DNA from: Avena insularis | Taxonomy: Eukaryota; Streptophyta; Magnoliopsida; Poales; Poaceae | Length of the DNA: 64,000 nt | Reading direction: 5' to 3' | NCBI GenBank assembly: GCA_023614405.1 | Contig: CM042697.1 | Span: 189,037,189 to 189,101,188, forward strand | Shown: one piece after another, positions 44,452 through 55,637 of the stretch | Numbering within the stretch: the stretch's first letter is position 1 | Layout: every line of letters begins with the position of its first letter | Position numbers and translations under genes: made by a program | The notes under the pieces: generated by a model | Database searches by the model: none | Told to the model about the DNA's origin: nothing | What the model saw: only the letters and a program-made list of their open reading frames with translations

Positions 44452-44691
44452 TAGCACTTCAGCACTAGCGTAGTGAGTAGTATTCGGTCCCACTGTATCG
44501 TAGTTTTCAGAATGGTTCTTAAAACCATCTGTTTTTCTTTGTGGTGGTGTGTGTTGTACTGTGTGTTATGAATGAATGAATGAATGAAAAGCAAGTTGCT
44601 AGAAAAATCTGAGTCAAACTTTAAAAACTTTTCAAAGTCCCCGAAACCTTAGAAATTTCCCTCTTTTCTCATAATCTATCTCAATCTTCAG
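44452..44691 (+). other. Spacer between upstream ORF and gag in B, with GAAT repeat
   Basis: Non-coding. A GAAT microsatellite at about 44570-44590 is the left breakpoint of the deletion in element A. The last 35 bases before the gag ATG are pyrimidine-rich and end in CTTCAG. Confidence 0.7.
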
Positions 44692-45768
44692 ATGCCACGC
44701 GGAGGAAGTGGTTCATCCCTGGACCCAATGTTGCAGACTCTGCAAATGTTGACTTCTGACCATGAAGCTAAAAGAGCGGAACGTCAAGCCAACCTAACCA
44801 CCCTGCAACAGATAGCTCAGCTAGCCCACAACAACCAAGGCCACGGAAATCAGGACAACCATGGATCTAAGCTCAAGAACTTCCAGAATACCAACCCACC
44901 TGTTTTCACTAAGTCCGAAGAACCCCTAGACGCTGATGATTGGCTGCACACCATGGAAAATAACCTAGAAGTCGCTGGATTAGAAGCCAACGAGAAAGTT
45001 CGGTTCGCCACCCACTACCTAGACGGAGATGCCAGGGCATGGTGGAACAGTGTTCGCGCAATGACCGGAGGCCAGATGATGACTTGGGAGGAATTCAAGG
45101 TCAAGTTCAGCAGAACCCATGTGCCACTGGGTTTAATCAAGAGGATGAGTGACGAGTTTAGAGAACTGAAGCAAGGAAGGATGACTGTAGTGGAATACTG
45201 TGACAAATTTTTGTCATTAGCTAGGTATGCCCCGGATGAGATCGACACCGAAGCCAAGAAGAAAGAGAGATTCTTGAATGGTCTGCATGATGAGATGCAG
45301 ACACTGTTAGTCAATATCCCCTTTGCTGATATTGAAGCCCTTGTCGACTCAGCCATCCAGATGGAAGGGAAGATCAACCAAGCCAATGAGAACCGCAAGC
45401 ATCGTATGATGCATCAGCCAGGAACCCATTAGACCCCAAAGTATCGCCCTAACCCATCTCCCGGATTTGCCCCAAGAACCAACAGACCCCCGATGAACCG
45501 TCCGACCTATCCCAACCATGGAAACCCTAGGCCCGCAGGAAATCACAACAACCCCAGCAACTCTAGCAATTTCAATCGTGCCCCACCCAAGTTCAACAAC
45601 AACAATGCTACCGCCAACACCAAAACTGCCCCGAGGACTGGAAGCAATGTTGTGCCTATAGCAGCAAAGGACAAGTCGCAGGTAACTTGTTATGACTATG
45701 AAACTAAGGGTCACTACTCCAACGAGTGCCCCAACAAGAAGAATGCCGCAACACCCAATGCCAATGCC
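44692..45768 (+). pseudogene. Gag of element B (capsid region and damaged zinc knuckle)
   Basis: The ATG at 44692 directly follows CAATCTTCAG. The capsid (retrotransposon gag) domain spans roughly residues 60-200: DADDWLHTMENNLEV, KVRFATHYLDGDARAWW, then VVEYCDKFLSLARYAP. One TAG at 45430-45432 interrupts the frame, which then continues unchanged. A proline/asparagine-rich linker precedes the zinc knuckle near 45688-45732. There the second cysteine of CX2CX4HX4C is tyrosine (CYDYETKGHYSNEC), so it should not bind zinc normally. Element C inserted 12 codons later and removes the junction to protease. Confidence 0.85.
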
Positions 45769-45773
45769 CCAGC
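45769..45773. repeat. Target-site duplication of element C, left copy (CCAGC)
   Basis: CCAGC precedes the inverted LTR terminus TGTAAGATCC at 45774. It matches 59146-59150 perfectly. Confidence 0.93.
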
Positions 45774-48700
45774 TGTAAGATCCCTCCTATGTAAAGGAAA
45801 AAGGATCCCTGTGGTTGCAATGCTAGTCCCTGGATCATTGCTAGCATCCACAGTTTAAGATGAAGTACACAGATACAAAGGTCATTTATTACATTCATTC
45901 CAGAGATAAAACATAGTCTTTTACAACTCAGGGCCACGGGCCTAATACAAGAGTTTTTGGAATAAGTAAATAAACATAAGTCTTCATCTTCATGTGCCAC
46001 AGCAAGCATGTTGAGTGTAGACTCATGACTCCTAATCATCATCGGAGTAACCTCCAACATCACAAGTTATAGCCACAGTGGGTCAATACTTTGGAATAGT
46101 ATTGGCAAGTGATACCTTAGTAAATTTTAAGTGGACTATATTACTATATGCATTTTGGCTAAGTGTAGCTTGGCTTGCTTTGCTCAAAATAGGTTTTTCC
46201 TATTAGTTGAAATCACTAAGTTTTTCTTTGACAAAAACTTTCCCAAGAAACCACCAATAGACATTGGGGTCCTTTACCCTTGTTCACCCACAAGTTTTAC
46301 TTAGAAGTTGGAGTGATGAGATTCTTGTAGCTTCCATGTCTTGATGCTCAAGTTGTCCATTGCCATGGACTTGGCTAAGTACTTAGATTTTCCATCTGTA
46401 GAGGTTGTGCACTTTCCCCACCAGACTTGGTTTCCCAAGACAGGACCTTTCAGAAGCCTTCCCATAGCCAAATGGACGCGTTCCAACCTATCATCCCACT
46501 ACCACCAACTGTCCAAATTACTAAGTTCTAGCAACCTATATGATCAAGGCAGAGCCCATATTGCCAAGTGGCTGCACTATAAGCTTCTCAACACTTGGCC
46601 TCCAAATCCCTTTGTGCCTGGGTGGCATACCACAAGTGTGATACACAAGGTAAACCATGTCCATGGGCCTTGTGTAACCACTCAACCAAAAACCACCATT
46701 CAAGTCACATTCCACCCAGGAGGTTCATTGACTTAGTTGTTTTATTAAGAAAAACATAAGTCCAATAGACTTAGAAATATTTTCATAGCATGTATATACT
46801 TTACCAACCCTTGTTTGCTACTAGCTAGGCTAAGCATGGCATAGTAACTTAACTTAAAAGATTTCCTAGCAATTCTACAATTCTACAACTACTTGGGATT
46901 TCCCAACATAGCATTTGGCAAAAAGTAACATGCAAGACTTAGCAAAAATATTTCTAATGCTTATTCAAAATAAAGGGATGAAAATATCATGAAGTACCAC
47001 TTGCCTTGGTAATGGGGAGAGTAGCACTCTTCACAATCACAGTCACTAGCAAAATCTACACAAAATTTGTAGCACATAATTACACACAATTCATATACAA
47101 ACAAAAATATGAATGCATGCATGCAATAAAATGCTAAGTGATGATTTTTGAAAACTCCACCAAGCAAGTGCATGATACAGAGACATAACCAAGTCAAAAA
47201 CTTGCTAACTAAACTTATTTAGCCCTAAAACAATTTACTAAACAAATTCTATACTCAAAATGGTCCTAAATATGTTTCTGCATACAAAGTCATTTTAACA
47301 GAAACTTTTTGTTAAACACATTGCAGATTCAGAAAGGGCTTATCTTACTGATTCCAACGGTATAAAATTTGCAAAAATCTAACGTGGGAATCAAAAGTTA
47401 TAGCCATTTGAAATTTGGATCTAAATCTGATTTGAATTCTGTTTTTGATTTAAACTCTAGCCACGCGTCTTAATTCTATTGGCTGATACCGATTCGCTCC
47501 GGATCACGCTCGCGAGCCATAGGATCTAACTAAAACACATGGTCCAGATCTAGCATAACGGTTCGATTAGTGATTCTATCGTAAGCGTTGGATCTAGATC
47601 CAACGGCGCTCGAGCATGCGACCATGTTCGGCGGATGGCGTCAGCGTGACGGAGCGCTTCGTCAATCAGCGGCTGGCGTTCTAGGTCATGCGCGAGAGGG
47701 AGAAGGGTCATACCAGAACCGCGGTGGCGTGCTGAAGCTCAACGTGGCATTGGTTTGCGGAGGGGCGCGCGGGGACGGTCTCTGGAGCTTGTCGGAGTTG
47801 CGGGCGGCGTCGATCGCTTGCAGACGTGGTCACTAGAGAGGTTTGGCGTCGCCCTAGCACGAACCAGAGGGTCAGGGGGTGCACAAGACGCAGGCGATCA
47901 ATCTCGTATGAAAGAGGGGGCAAGGGGCGCTCGGGTTTTACCTTAATTGGTCGCCGGAGTCTATCGGCGGCGCAGGTGGTTTCGGTCGTGAACGGAGACG
48001 ACACTGGTCACGGCAGGCAAAAGAAAGGCGTCGCAGTATGCGCAAGATCAAGCTGGGCATCCTCGTTTGAACCGAGAGAGGCGGTCGAGGCTCACCGGAA
48101 TCGGTCGCCGAGTCGTCGTACTGCGGGGCTTAGAGCAAATGCGCCTGGTGGCGGAGTGGCGAGGAGAGTGGGGAAATGCTCGCGCGAGAGGGATTAAATA
48201 GGCCCAGGCGCGACAGGAAACGCCTGCGGCATTAAGTCTAATTACGCCGCGCCATTACCGTCCTTGACAGCAGCGGCGACGTGGTCGCGGGCGCGGTTTG
48301 GGTAAGACGAGGGCGGCGTGGAGAGGGCCCGCTCGTCAGCGAAGCGTGCGAAGAGGAGGTGGGGTCTGGTCATCAAAGACTGCCTGGGTGTCTTAAGAGA
48401 GCGAGAGGAATCGGCTAGTGGTGGGGCTGGAATGTGGGCTGGAATCCTGGCGCCGACCCTTTTCTAATTCTTTCTCCTTTTTCTTTTTCTGTTTCAATTT
48501 TCTGAATTGATTTTCAAATGAATTCAAGTTCCATTTGAATTCAAATTTTCTTGGGATTTTTTTGCAGTGAGCAGTAGTCTCAAATATAGGCATACAATCA
48601 TGTGGTTGCTTTGCAAAGGCTTGGTCAAGCTTGGAGAACAAAATATCAGAGACTTGGCACTTGGTTTGCAAAATTTGAGAAATGGTTTTTGAAACCATTT

Positions 48701-48943
48701 CCAATTTGTAAATCTTGGTCCAAAACCACACTCATTCCTTTCTATAAGGAAGACAAACAAGCTAGGTTTTAAAATCATTCAAACTCTTCAAATGGGGATG
48801 GCCATTTGATTTAAATCTGCTCACATAAAATCATAGCACTATGTGCTTCTGTTTTTCTGAAATGAGTTTGAAATTGATCTCAAATCTATATGCATGTATG
48901 AATGATATGCAAACTTTGAAATCATGATTTTTGGGATGTTACA
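45774..48943 (-). repeat. Inverted full-length LTR at left end of C
   Basis: On the minus strand it starts TGTAACATCCCAAAAATCATG (48943) and ends AGGAGGGATCTTACA (45774). It is 3170 bp, the reverse complement of the LTR at 55937-59145 for most of its length. A block of about 150 bases (48290-48440) aligns poorly with its counterpart (56440-56590), which also has extra sequence. This copy therefore comes from a slightly different element. A TATA-like CCTATTTAAT lies at 48191-48200 on the minus strand. Confidence 0.9.
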
Positions 48944-49635
48944 AATAAGGCTTCTGAAAGGTCCTGTCTTGGGAAACCAAGTCTGGTGGGGAAAGTGCAC
49001 AACCTCTGCACATGGAAAATCTAAGTACTTAGCCAAGTCCATGGCAATGGACAACTTGAGCATCAAGACATGGAAGCTACAAGAATATCATCACTCCAAC
49101 TTCTAAGTAAAACTTGTGGGTGAACAAGGGTAAAGGACCCCAATGTCTATTGGTGGTTTCTTGGGAAAGTTTTTGTCAAAGAAAAACTTAGTGATTTCAA
49201 CTAATAGGAAAAACCTATTTTGAGCAAAGCAAGCCAAGCTACACTTAGCCAAAATGCATATAGTAATATAGTCCACTTAAAATTTACTAAGGTATCACTT
49301 GCCAATACTATTCCAAAGTATTGACCCACTGTGGCTGTAACTTGTGATGTTGCAGGTTACTCCGATGATGATTAGGAGTCATGAGTCTACACTCAACATG
49401 CTTGCATGTGGCACATGAAGATGAAGACTTATGTTTATTTACTTATTCCAAAAACTCTTGTATTAGGCCTGTGGCCCTGAGTTGTAAAAGACTATGTTTT
49501 ATCTCTGGAATGAATGTAATAAATGACCTTTGTATCTGTGTACTTCATCTTAAACTGTGGATGCTAGTAATGATCCAGGGACTAGCATTGCAATCACATG
49601 GATCCTTTTTTCCTTTACAAAGGAGGGATCTTACA
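48944..49635 (+). repeat. Truncated direct LTR (last ~690 bp, U5 side) of C
   Basis: From 48947 it matches the right LTR from about 58458 (AAGGCTTCTGAAAGGTCCTG) to its end. It finishes AGGAGGGATCTTACA at 49635, followed by the primer site. The first three bases, AAT, do not match that LTR. They do equal the complement of the three bases that precede an LTR start in this element (ATT at 55934-55936). Confidence 0.88.
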
Positions 49636-49637
49636 GA

Positions 49638-49649
49638 TGGTATCAGAGC
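49638..49649 (+). other. Primer-binding site of element C (initiator-Met tRNA type)
   Basis: TGGTATCAGAGC, two bases after the truncated LTR's end. It fixes the interior's orientation as plus. Confidence 0.92.
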
Positions 49650-49779
49650 ACTGTGTTGCCTGTAGGATTATGACCCTAGGATTGGAAACCACTAAGGAAT
49701 TTTTTTTTCAACTACTTCTACACTTGTCTATTCTTCTTGTAAACTTTTCTAATCTTCTCATTCTCATCTCTATTTGTAG

Positions 49780-50285
49780 ATGAACTCCATCAATGAAGCC
49801 GTGAAGAAAGGACCACTCATGACCATGACCTTGGAGTGTGAGACTGAGTTTCCCAAGATTCTCAAGGACCTCATGGTGGCAATGGAAATACATGGTGCAG
49901 CTGTGTACAAAGGCTTTCCAGTGATGGATGAAGGAGTTGAGTACTGGTGGGTGCAACTTCACTTGTACAAAAGCAAGGAAGACAACCACAAAGAAAGAGG
50001 ATTCTGCATGTACACCAACACTGTGGTGCACACCACATTCTTTGAGTCAGCAAGAGAAGAAGCTTGGAGGACTATCAAAGAACTTAGTGCTAGAGTCAAG
50101 TGCAGAATGCTCAACCTCCAAAAAGACTTAGAAAGAAGGAACATACCCAAGAGTTGGAAGCCACCAACCAAACCTTAAGAGGAGATATTATAGACTTAGT
50201 GATGGAATCATGTGAGCAAGATAGGCTGATTGCCTCTAGGAACATTGTGTTAGCCAATAGATCCAGTGAGATAGGATTGTAAACG
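49780..50285 (+). pseudogene. Upstream ORF 1 of element C
   Basis: The ATG at 49780 follows CTCTATTTGTAG. The first 118 or so codons are open (MNSINEAVKKGPLMTMTLEC, then VEYWWVQLHLYKSKEDN, then REEAWRTIKELSARVKCR). A frameshift near 50130-50150 moves the C-terminal part into another frame: EHTQELEATNQTLRGD, ending SEIGL and stop near 50283. The restored length would be about 167 residues. The C-terminal half looks helical and coiled-coil-like. I recognise no domain. It is unrelated by eye to the upstream ORF of A and B but has the same position. Confidence 0.65.
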
Positions 50286-50478
50286 CACTTCGTTAGTTGG
50301 ACCACCACCTATCACCTTATTTTCCAAAATGATACCTTAAATAAGTTTGGACCTTGATTGATGTAATGGATTCATGTATGCATGACTTGTGTGATTTTGT
50401 GTTCCAAGGATATGTATGAAATGTTTGTCTTGTTTTATCTTAAATTGTGTTGTCCTAACTTTTCTATCTTATAAATAG
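50286..50478 (+). other. Spacer between upstream ORFs 1 and 2 of C
   Basis: T-rich, non-coding, ending in a pyrimidine-rich tract and AAATAG directly before the next ATG. Confidence 0.6.
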
Positions 50479-51278
50479 ATGCCTATTACCATCAGCACTG
50501 TTGAGGAGTTCCAGGTTACCCGCTTTGGTCCTCGTATCGTTGAGCTTACCACTTTGATCAATCTCCCTCTTCCCACCATCATGGTGCATCCACTCACCAA
50601 GTTCGAGAGGAAGGACCTCTGGGGCTTCAAGGTGAACCAGCCCGGACGCTTGAGCCAGGCCTACTACGGAGGCCATCGTCTTCAAGCTTATGCACGACGA
50701 CAGGGAGAGAGGCATGGAGGTAGTCATGCAGGACCTGATAGGACGTCTGCTAGGCCGTCACTCCCGAAAGGTTAGAGGCACACTTCCGTCTTGAGGCGTG
50801 ATGATGATGGAGAGTCCATCGACTTCGAGGATGACTCGAGGGACGCAGCAGAGCCGATGCGTCTCTATCTCCAGGACTTAGAGTCTCTCATTAGGCACGT
50901 GGACACGACAGGACTAATGTCATGCTCAGCAATGACGAGCTCCAGGTGCAGCTTCGCGAGAAGGACAAGCTTTTCGCACATCAGGACGAGATAGTAAAGT
51001 AAATGGAGGCGAAGTTCGAGACCCAGGACCGGAAGTTCAAGAGTCAGGAGAAACGCGTCTAGGATAGGAACAAGAAGATCCGGGACATGACTGAAGAACT
51101 GAAGTCCAAGGATTTCGAGCTAGAGCAGCAGCAGATGGTGATTGAGAGGCTTCGCTCCCAGAAGAGGGCTCTCAAGACCAAGATTGAGTCCTTGACCACT
51201 ACCATTGAGGAGAACAAGACCGCGATGGAGAACGCAGGTCTTACTTTTGTCGAGGAGGAGATTGACGCTGATGAGTAG
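50479..51278 (+). pseudogene. Upstream ORF 2 of element C (coiled coil)
   Basis: The ATG at 50479 follows TATCTTATAAATAG. It opens MPITISTVEEFQVTRFGPR and KFERKDLWGFKVNQPGR and then shifts frame near 50680. Middle fragments include DDGESIDFEDDSRDAAEP (50791 on) and, in another frame, a charged segment with NDELQVQLREKDKLF. Two further in-frame stops lie near 51000 and 51060. The last stretch (51087-51278) is open and heptad-like: ELEQQQMVIERLRSQKRALK, then an acidic end EEEIDADE. The layout of globular start, long coiled coil and acidic end parallels the upstream ORF of A and B. Function unknown. Confidence 0.6.
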
Positions 51279-51504
51279 ACTTGACTACTCGTTTATCTTT
51301 TATTATCATACTTGTTATTTGTGAACTTGTTATTGGACCATCCGACATGTGGATGGCTTGCCACTTGTGTGTTTTACTTTGAGACTTTGTTATCTCGTTG
51401 TTGATCTTTTATCTTTGTGTTGCATGCTGTGTTTGCTTATGTGATGTAATGTGCATAAACATCTATGGGTATCTCATTCTTATCTCTATTTGAACAAACC
51501 ACAG

Positions 51505-52972
51505 ATGCCTCCTCGTCGCGCAAACCCCAACCCCAACAACATCACTCCAGAAATGCATCAAATGATGAATGCTCAAACACAGCTTATGCAGATGATGACA
51601 ACATTCATCCAAAACCAGAATAACAACAACAACCCCAATAACAACAACAACAACCCTCCGGGCTTTGATATGCTCACCAGATTTCTGCATTTGAGGCCAG
51701 CTAAGTTCTCAGGGACGACTGGTCCCATGGTGGCCAATGATTGGCTACGTTCTGTAAACAAGGACTTAGTGACCGTGGGCTGCACGGACGCTGAAAAGGT
51801 CAGATTTGCAGCGCATCTGCTGGAAGGGCCAGCCGCCACATGGTGGGACAATTTCCAAATCACCACTCCTATAAATGAGGTGACTTGGGCTATCTTTGAG
51901 GAAGGCTTTCACACTGCTCATATCTCATCGGGAATAATGAGCCTGAAAAAGAAAGAGTTCCACAACCTGAAGCGGCCATGGCGTGGCTGAATACATAGAA
52001 GAGTTCAACAATCTGGCGCGTTATGCACCAGACGAGGTTGACACAGATGCCAAAAGAAAGGAAAAATTTCTGGAAGGCTTGAATGATGAGCTGAATCTGC
52101 AGCTGGCTGTGGCATATGTTCCCACTTATCAGTCGCTTTGTGACAAGGCTGCTATATTGGAGAACAAAATGAAGCAAGTCGAGAGTAGGAAGAGGAAACA
52201 CTCCGACAAGCACAGCTCGGGATCGTCTCACAAACGATCTCACTATGATGACAGTGGAAGCTCAGGATCCCACAAGCATGGGAAATTCAACAAGCACCAC
52301 AACCACAACCGTCATGACAACAAGCATCACCGCAGTCATGACAATGACAAGTACAAGAACCACAAGAGTGGACATAAGAGCCACCATAGTGGGAATAGTA
52401 GTGGAAGTGGAAGTCAGCCTGCTAAGAGAGACATCAGTCAGGTTGAGTGCTTCAAATGCAAGAAGATGGGACACTATGCAAATGAGTGCCCCGAAAAGAA
52501 AGTTGAAGGACCTATCAAGCCCAATCCTTTCCAGAAAGGTCAGATGAACCACATTAATGTGGAGGAGGTCTATGAGGAACCTGACGCTGTTGCTGGTAAG
52601 TTCAGACTCAATTCCATTCCAGCATTTGTACTCTTTGATACTGGTGCATCTCATTCATTCATATCAAGAGCATTTGTTGAAAGAAATGAACTACCGGTAG
52701 AAACTATTGGGTGTCCTATAAAAGTAAGTTCTCCTGGTGGAGAAATGATAGTGAATTCAGGATGCCATGACCTAGTCATAGAATTTGGGAAGTATAAGTT
52801 TCCCGTTAACTTGATAATATTAAACTCCCAAGGTTTGGATGTCATTCTGGGAATGGACTGGATGACTAAGTACAAAGGAGTGATAGATTGTGCGCCATCT
52901 TGTCTCACTCACAACTCGGATAATAAAAGGATCGATTCAAGACCAGCTTTGGAGCAAAAGGAGTATGCTTAA
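51505..52972 (+). pseudogene. Gag, zinc knuckle and protease of element C
   Basis: The ATG at 51505 directly follows AAACCACAG. The N-terminus is asparagine-rich (long Asn runs near residues 50-70). The capsid domain shows FSGTTGPMVANDWLRSV and AAHLLEGPAATWW. A one-base frameshift near 51975 separates it from EYIEEFNNLARYAPDEV onward. A His/Lys/Ser-rich linker follows. Then comes an intact zinc knuckle CFKCKKMGHYANEC (near 52450) and a protease with active-site LFDTGASHSF (near 52632) and the GLDVILGMDWM segment. The frame ends at TAA 52970-52972, where it should continue toward RT. Apart from the frameshift and this early end, key residues are intact. Confidence 0.87.
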
Positions 52973-54060
52973 TTCTCTTAAGGGGTTAGCATGGACGGTG
53001 TACCAATTGTGTGAGTATCCGGATGTATTCCGGAAGAATTGCAGAATGCCACCAGATAGAGATGTGGAGTTTCGATAGATTTGGTACCAGTTACGGACCA
53101 ATAGCAAAGAGACCATACAAAATGTCAGTTGATGAACTGAAAGAGCTCAAGAAGCAACTAGGAGAACAGTTGCAGAAAGGATTTATTCAACCAAGTTCTT
53201 CATCTTGGGGAGCCCCAGTTTTGTTCGTGGAGAAGAAAGATAGAAGCCAAAGGTTATGCATAGATTACCGTTCACTCAAGGAGGTAACTATCAAGAACAA
53301 ATATCCTTTGCCTAGAATCAATGACTTGTTTGATCAGCTAGAAGGAGCATGTGTGTTCTCGAAGATTGATCTCCGGTCAGGCTATTTTCAACTCAAGATA
53401 AGAGAGCAAGACATACCAAAAACAGCATTCACCACAAGGTATGGATTGTATGAGTATACCGTAATGCCTTTCGGCTTGACCAATGCTCCAGCATACTTCA
53501 TGAATATGATGAACAAAGTGTTCATGGAATTTCTTGACAAGTTTGTTGTCGTATTCATCGATGACATCTTAGTCTACTCCAAGAGCAAAGAAGAACATGA
53601 AGGACATTTGTGTTTGATACTTGAGAAGTTGAGAGAGCATAAACTATATGCAAAATTCAGCAAGTGTGAGTTCTGGTTAGAAGAAGTTGGTTTTCTTGGT
53701 CATGTTATGACAAAGGATGGTGTAGCAGTTGATCCTGCTAAGGTTTCAGCTGTGACGGAATGGGAATATCCCAAGAATGTAAAAGAGGTTCGTAGCTTCC
53801 TTGGCTTAGTAGGTTACTACAGAAGATTTATTGAGAATTTCTCAAAAGTTGCTAAACCAATGACTGAATTGTTAAAGAAAGACAAGAAGTTTTCTTGGTC
53901 TGAAGGTTGTGAAGTCAGCTTTCAAGAATTGAAGAAGAGACTTGTGACAGCACCGGTTCTATGTCTGCCAGATTTGGAAAAGGATTTCCAAGTATATTGT
54001 GATGCGTCTCATCAAGGTTGGGTGTCGTACTTATGCAAGACGGTAAGGTTGTGGCTTATG
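52973..54060 (+). pseudogene. Reverse transcriptase of element C
   Basis: The linker [21 protein letters not shown] lies in one frame up to a stop at 53076-53078. The next frame (to about 54030) encodes the RT domain: [48 protein letters not shown] and the catalytic FIDDILVYS (near 53558). It continues through [15 protein letters not shown] and [13 protein letters not shown]. All three catalytic aspartates are present. The frame breaks inside the start of RNase H ([11 protein letters not shown] in place of CDASHQGLGVV), by loss of about one base near 54020. Confidence 0.88.
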
Positions 54061-55637
54061 CCTCGAGACAACTCAAAACTCATGAGGTGAACTATCCTAC
54101 TCATGATTTGGAGTTAGCCTCTGTCGTCCATGCACTCAAAACATGGAGGCACTACCTTTTGGGAAAGCGTTGCGAAGTGTTCACCGATCACAAGAGTTTG
54201 AAGTATATCTTCACCCAGAAGGAAATCAGTATGAGACAAAGAAGATGGTTAGAGCTTATCAAGGACTATGACTTAAGTTTGCAATACCACCCCGGTAAAG
54301 CAAATGTTGTAGCAGATGCTCTAAGTCGTAAGGTATTTGTGAATGGCCTTACCAAAGGAGAATTACCGGACGAATTGTGTGCCCAATTCAAAGAACTTAG
54401 ATTGGAGATTGTGCCAGAAGGACATCTCATGTCTTTAGATGTTCATCCCACTTTGTTGGACAAGATTCGAGAAGCTCAAAAGACTGATAAGGAAATTGAA
54501 GAGATTAAGGAAAGGATTAGCCAAGGGAAAGCTAAGAATTTCCATGTAGACGAACAAGGTACTTTATGGCATGGGAAACGTATCTGTGTTCCACAAGATC
54601 TGGAGTTACGGAAACTGATTTTGCAGGAAGCACACAACTCTCTGTATTCTATTCATCCGGGTAACACCAAAATGTACATGGACATGAAAGAAAGATTTTG
54701 GTGGAACAATCTCAAGAGAGACATCGCCGAACATATTGCTTTGTGTGATGTGTGTAGTAGAGTAAAAGCGGAGCATCAGAAACCAGCAGGTTTGCTTCAA
54801 CCACTACCTATTCCTGATTGGAAGTGGGACAAGATTGGTATGGACTTCATTACCGGACTACCAAGGACCAGATCCGGATATGATTCCATATGGGTAGTAG
54901 TGGATCGCTTAACTAAAGTGGCTCATTTCATACCCGTGAAGACAACTTATACAAGTGCCAAGTTAGCCAAAATCTACATGAGTAGAATTGTATGCCTTCA
55001 TGGTGTGCCTAAGAGTATTGTGTCCGATAGGGGAACCCAATTCACTTCCCATTTTTGGAGACAGCTACATGAGTCATTGGGAACGAGGTTGGAATTCAGT
55101 ACTGCTTTTCATCCTCAAACCGATGGACAAACAGAAAGGACTAATCAAATTCTGGAGGACATGTTGAGGGCATGTGCCCTAGATTATGGAGCAAGTTGGG
55201 ATGAAAGTCGCCTTCATGAATTTTCTTATAACAACAGCTATCAAGCCAGCATTGAGATGGCACCGTTTGAGTTTCTCTACGGAAGAAAATGTACCACCCC
55301 ATTGTTATGGAATGGTGTGGGCGAAAGAAGTTTATTTGGGCCAGATCTTATCAAAGAAGCCGAAGAGAAGGTCAAATTGGTTAAGGACAGGTTGAAGATA
55401 GCACAATCCCGACAAAAAAGCTACGCCGATCCTAAGCGTAGAGAAGTCACCTACGAAGTTGGTGATAGAGCTTATCTTAGAGTATCACCACTCCGTGGAG
55501 TGAAAAGATTCGGAGTCAAAGGAAAGTTGGCACCAAGATATGTTGGGCCCTTCAAGATTCTGAGTCGCAAAGGAGAAGTTGCTTATGAAATTGAACGACA
55601 AGATCTCTATCAGCAGTCCATAATGTGTTTCATGTGA
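54018..55637 (+). pseudogene. RNase H and integrase of element C
   Basis: This is one open frame after the break in RNase H. RNase H residues are [23 protein letters not shown] and VVADALSRK. Integrase has the HHCC finger ([13 protein letters not shown] and CDVC) and DDE residues in GMDFITGLP (54.84 kb), [10 protein letters not shown] (55.02 kb) and [10 protein letters not shown] (55.13 kb). A small oddity is [12 protein letters not shown], where B has EDCLPFAEFSYNN. The C-terminal domain follows as [11 protein letters not shown]. The frame is lost near 55610-55635, just before the HVSQLKKCH segment that leads to the chromodomain. Confidence 0.9.

Noticed and set aside
48393..48778. ORFs in C's LTR repeated at 56102-56356 (MWFWTKIYKLEM and overlapping frames)
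   Set aside because: They occur in both LTRs in two overlapping frames, have no start context or domain, and lie in U3 sequence.
45774..48943. Inverted LTR in C as an independent solo LTR insertion
   Set aside because: A separate solo LTR should have its own duplication. CCAGC is on the left, but the bases after 48943 are AATAA. The matching CCAGC is at the far end of the composite.
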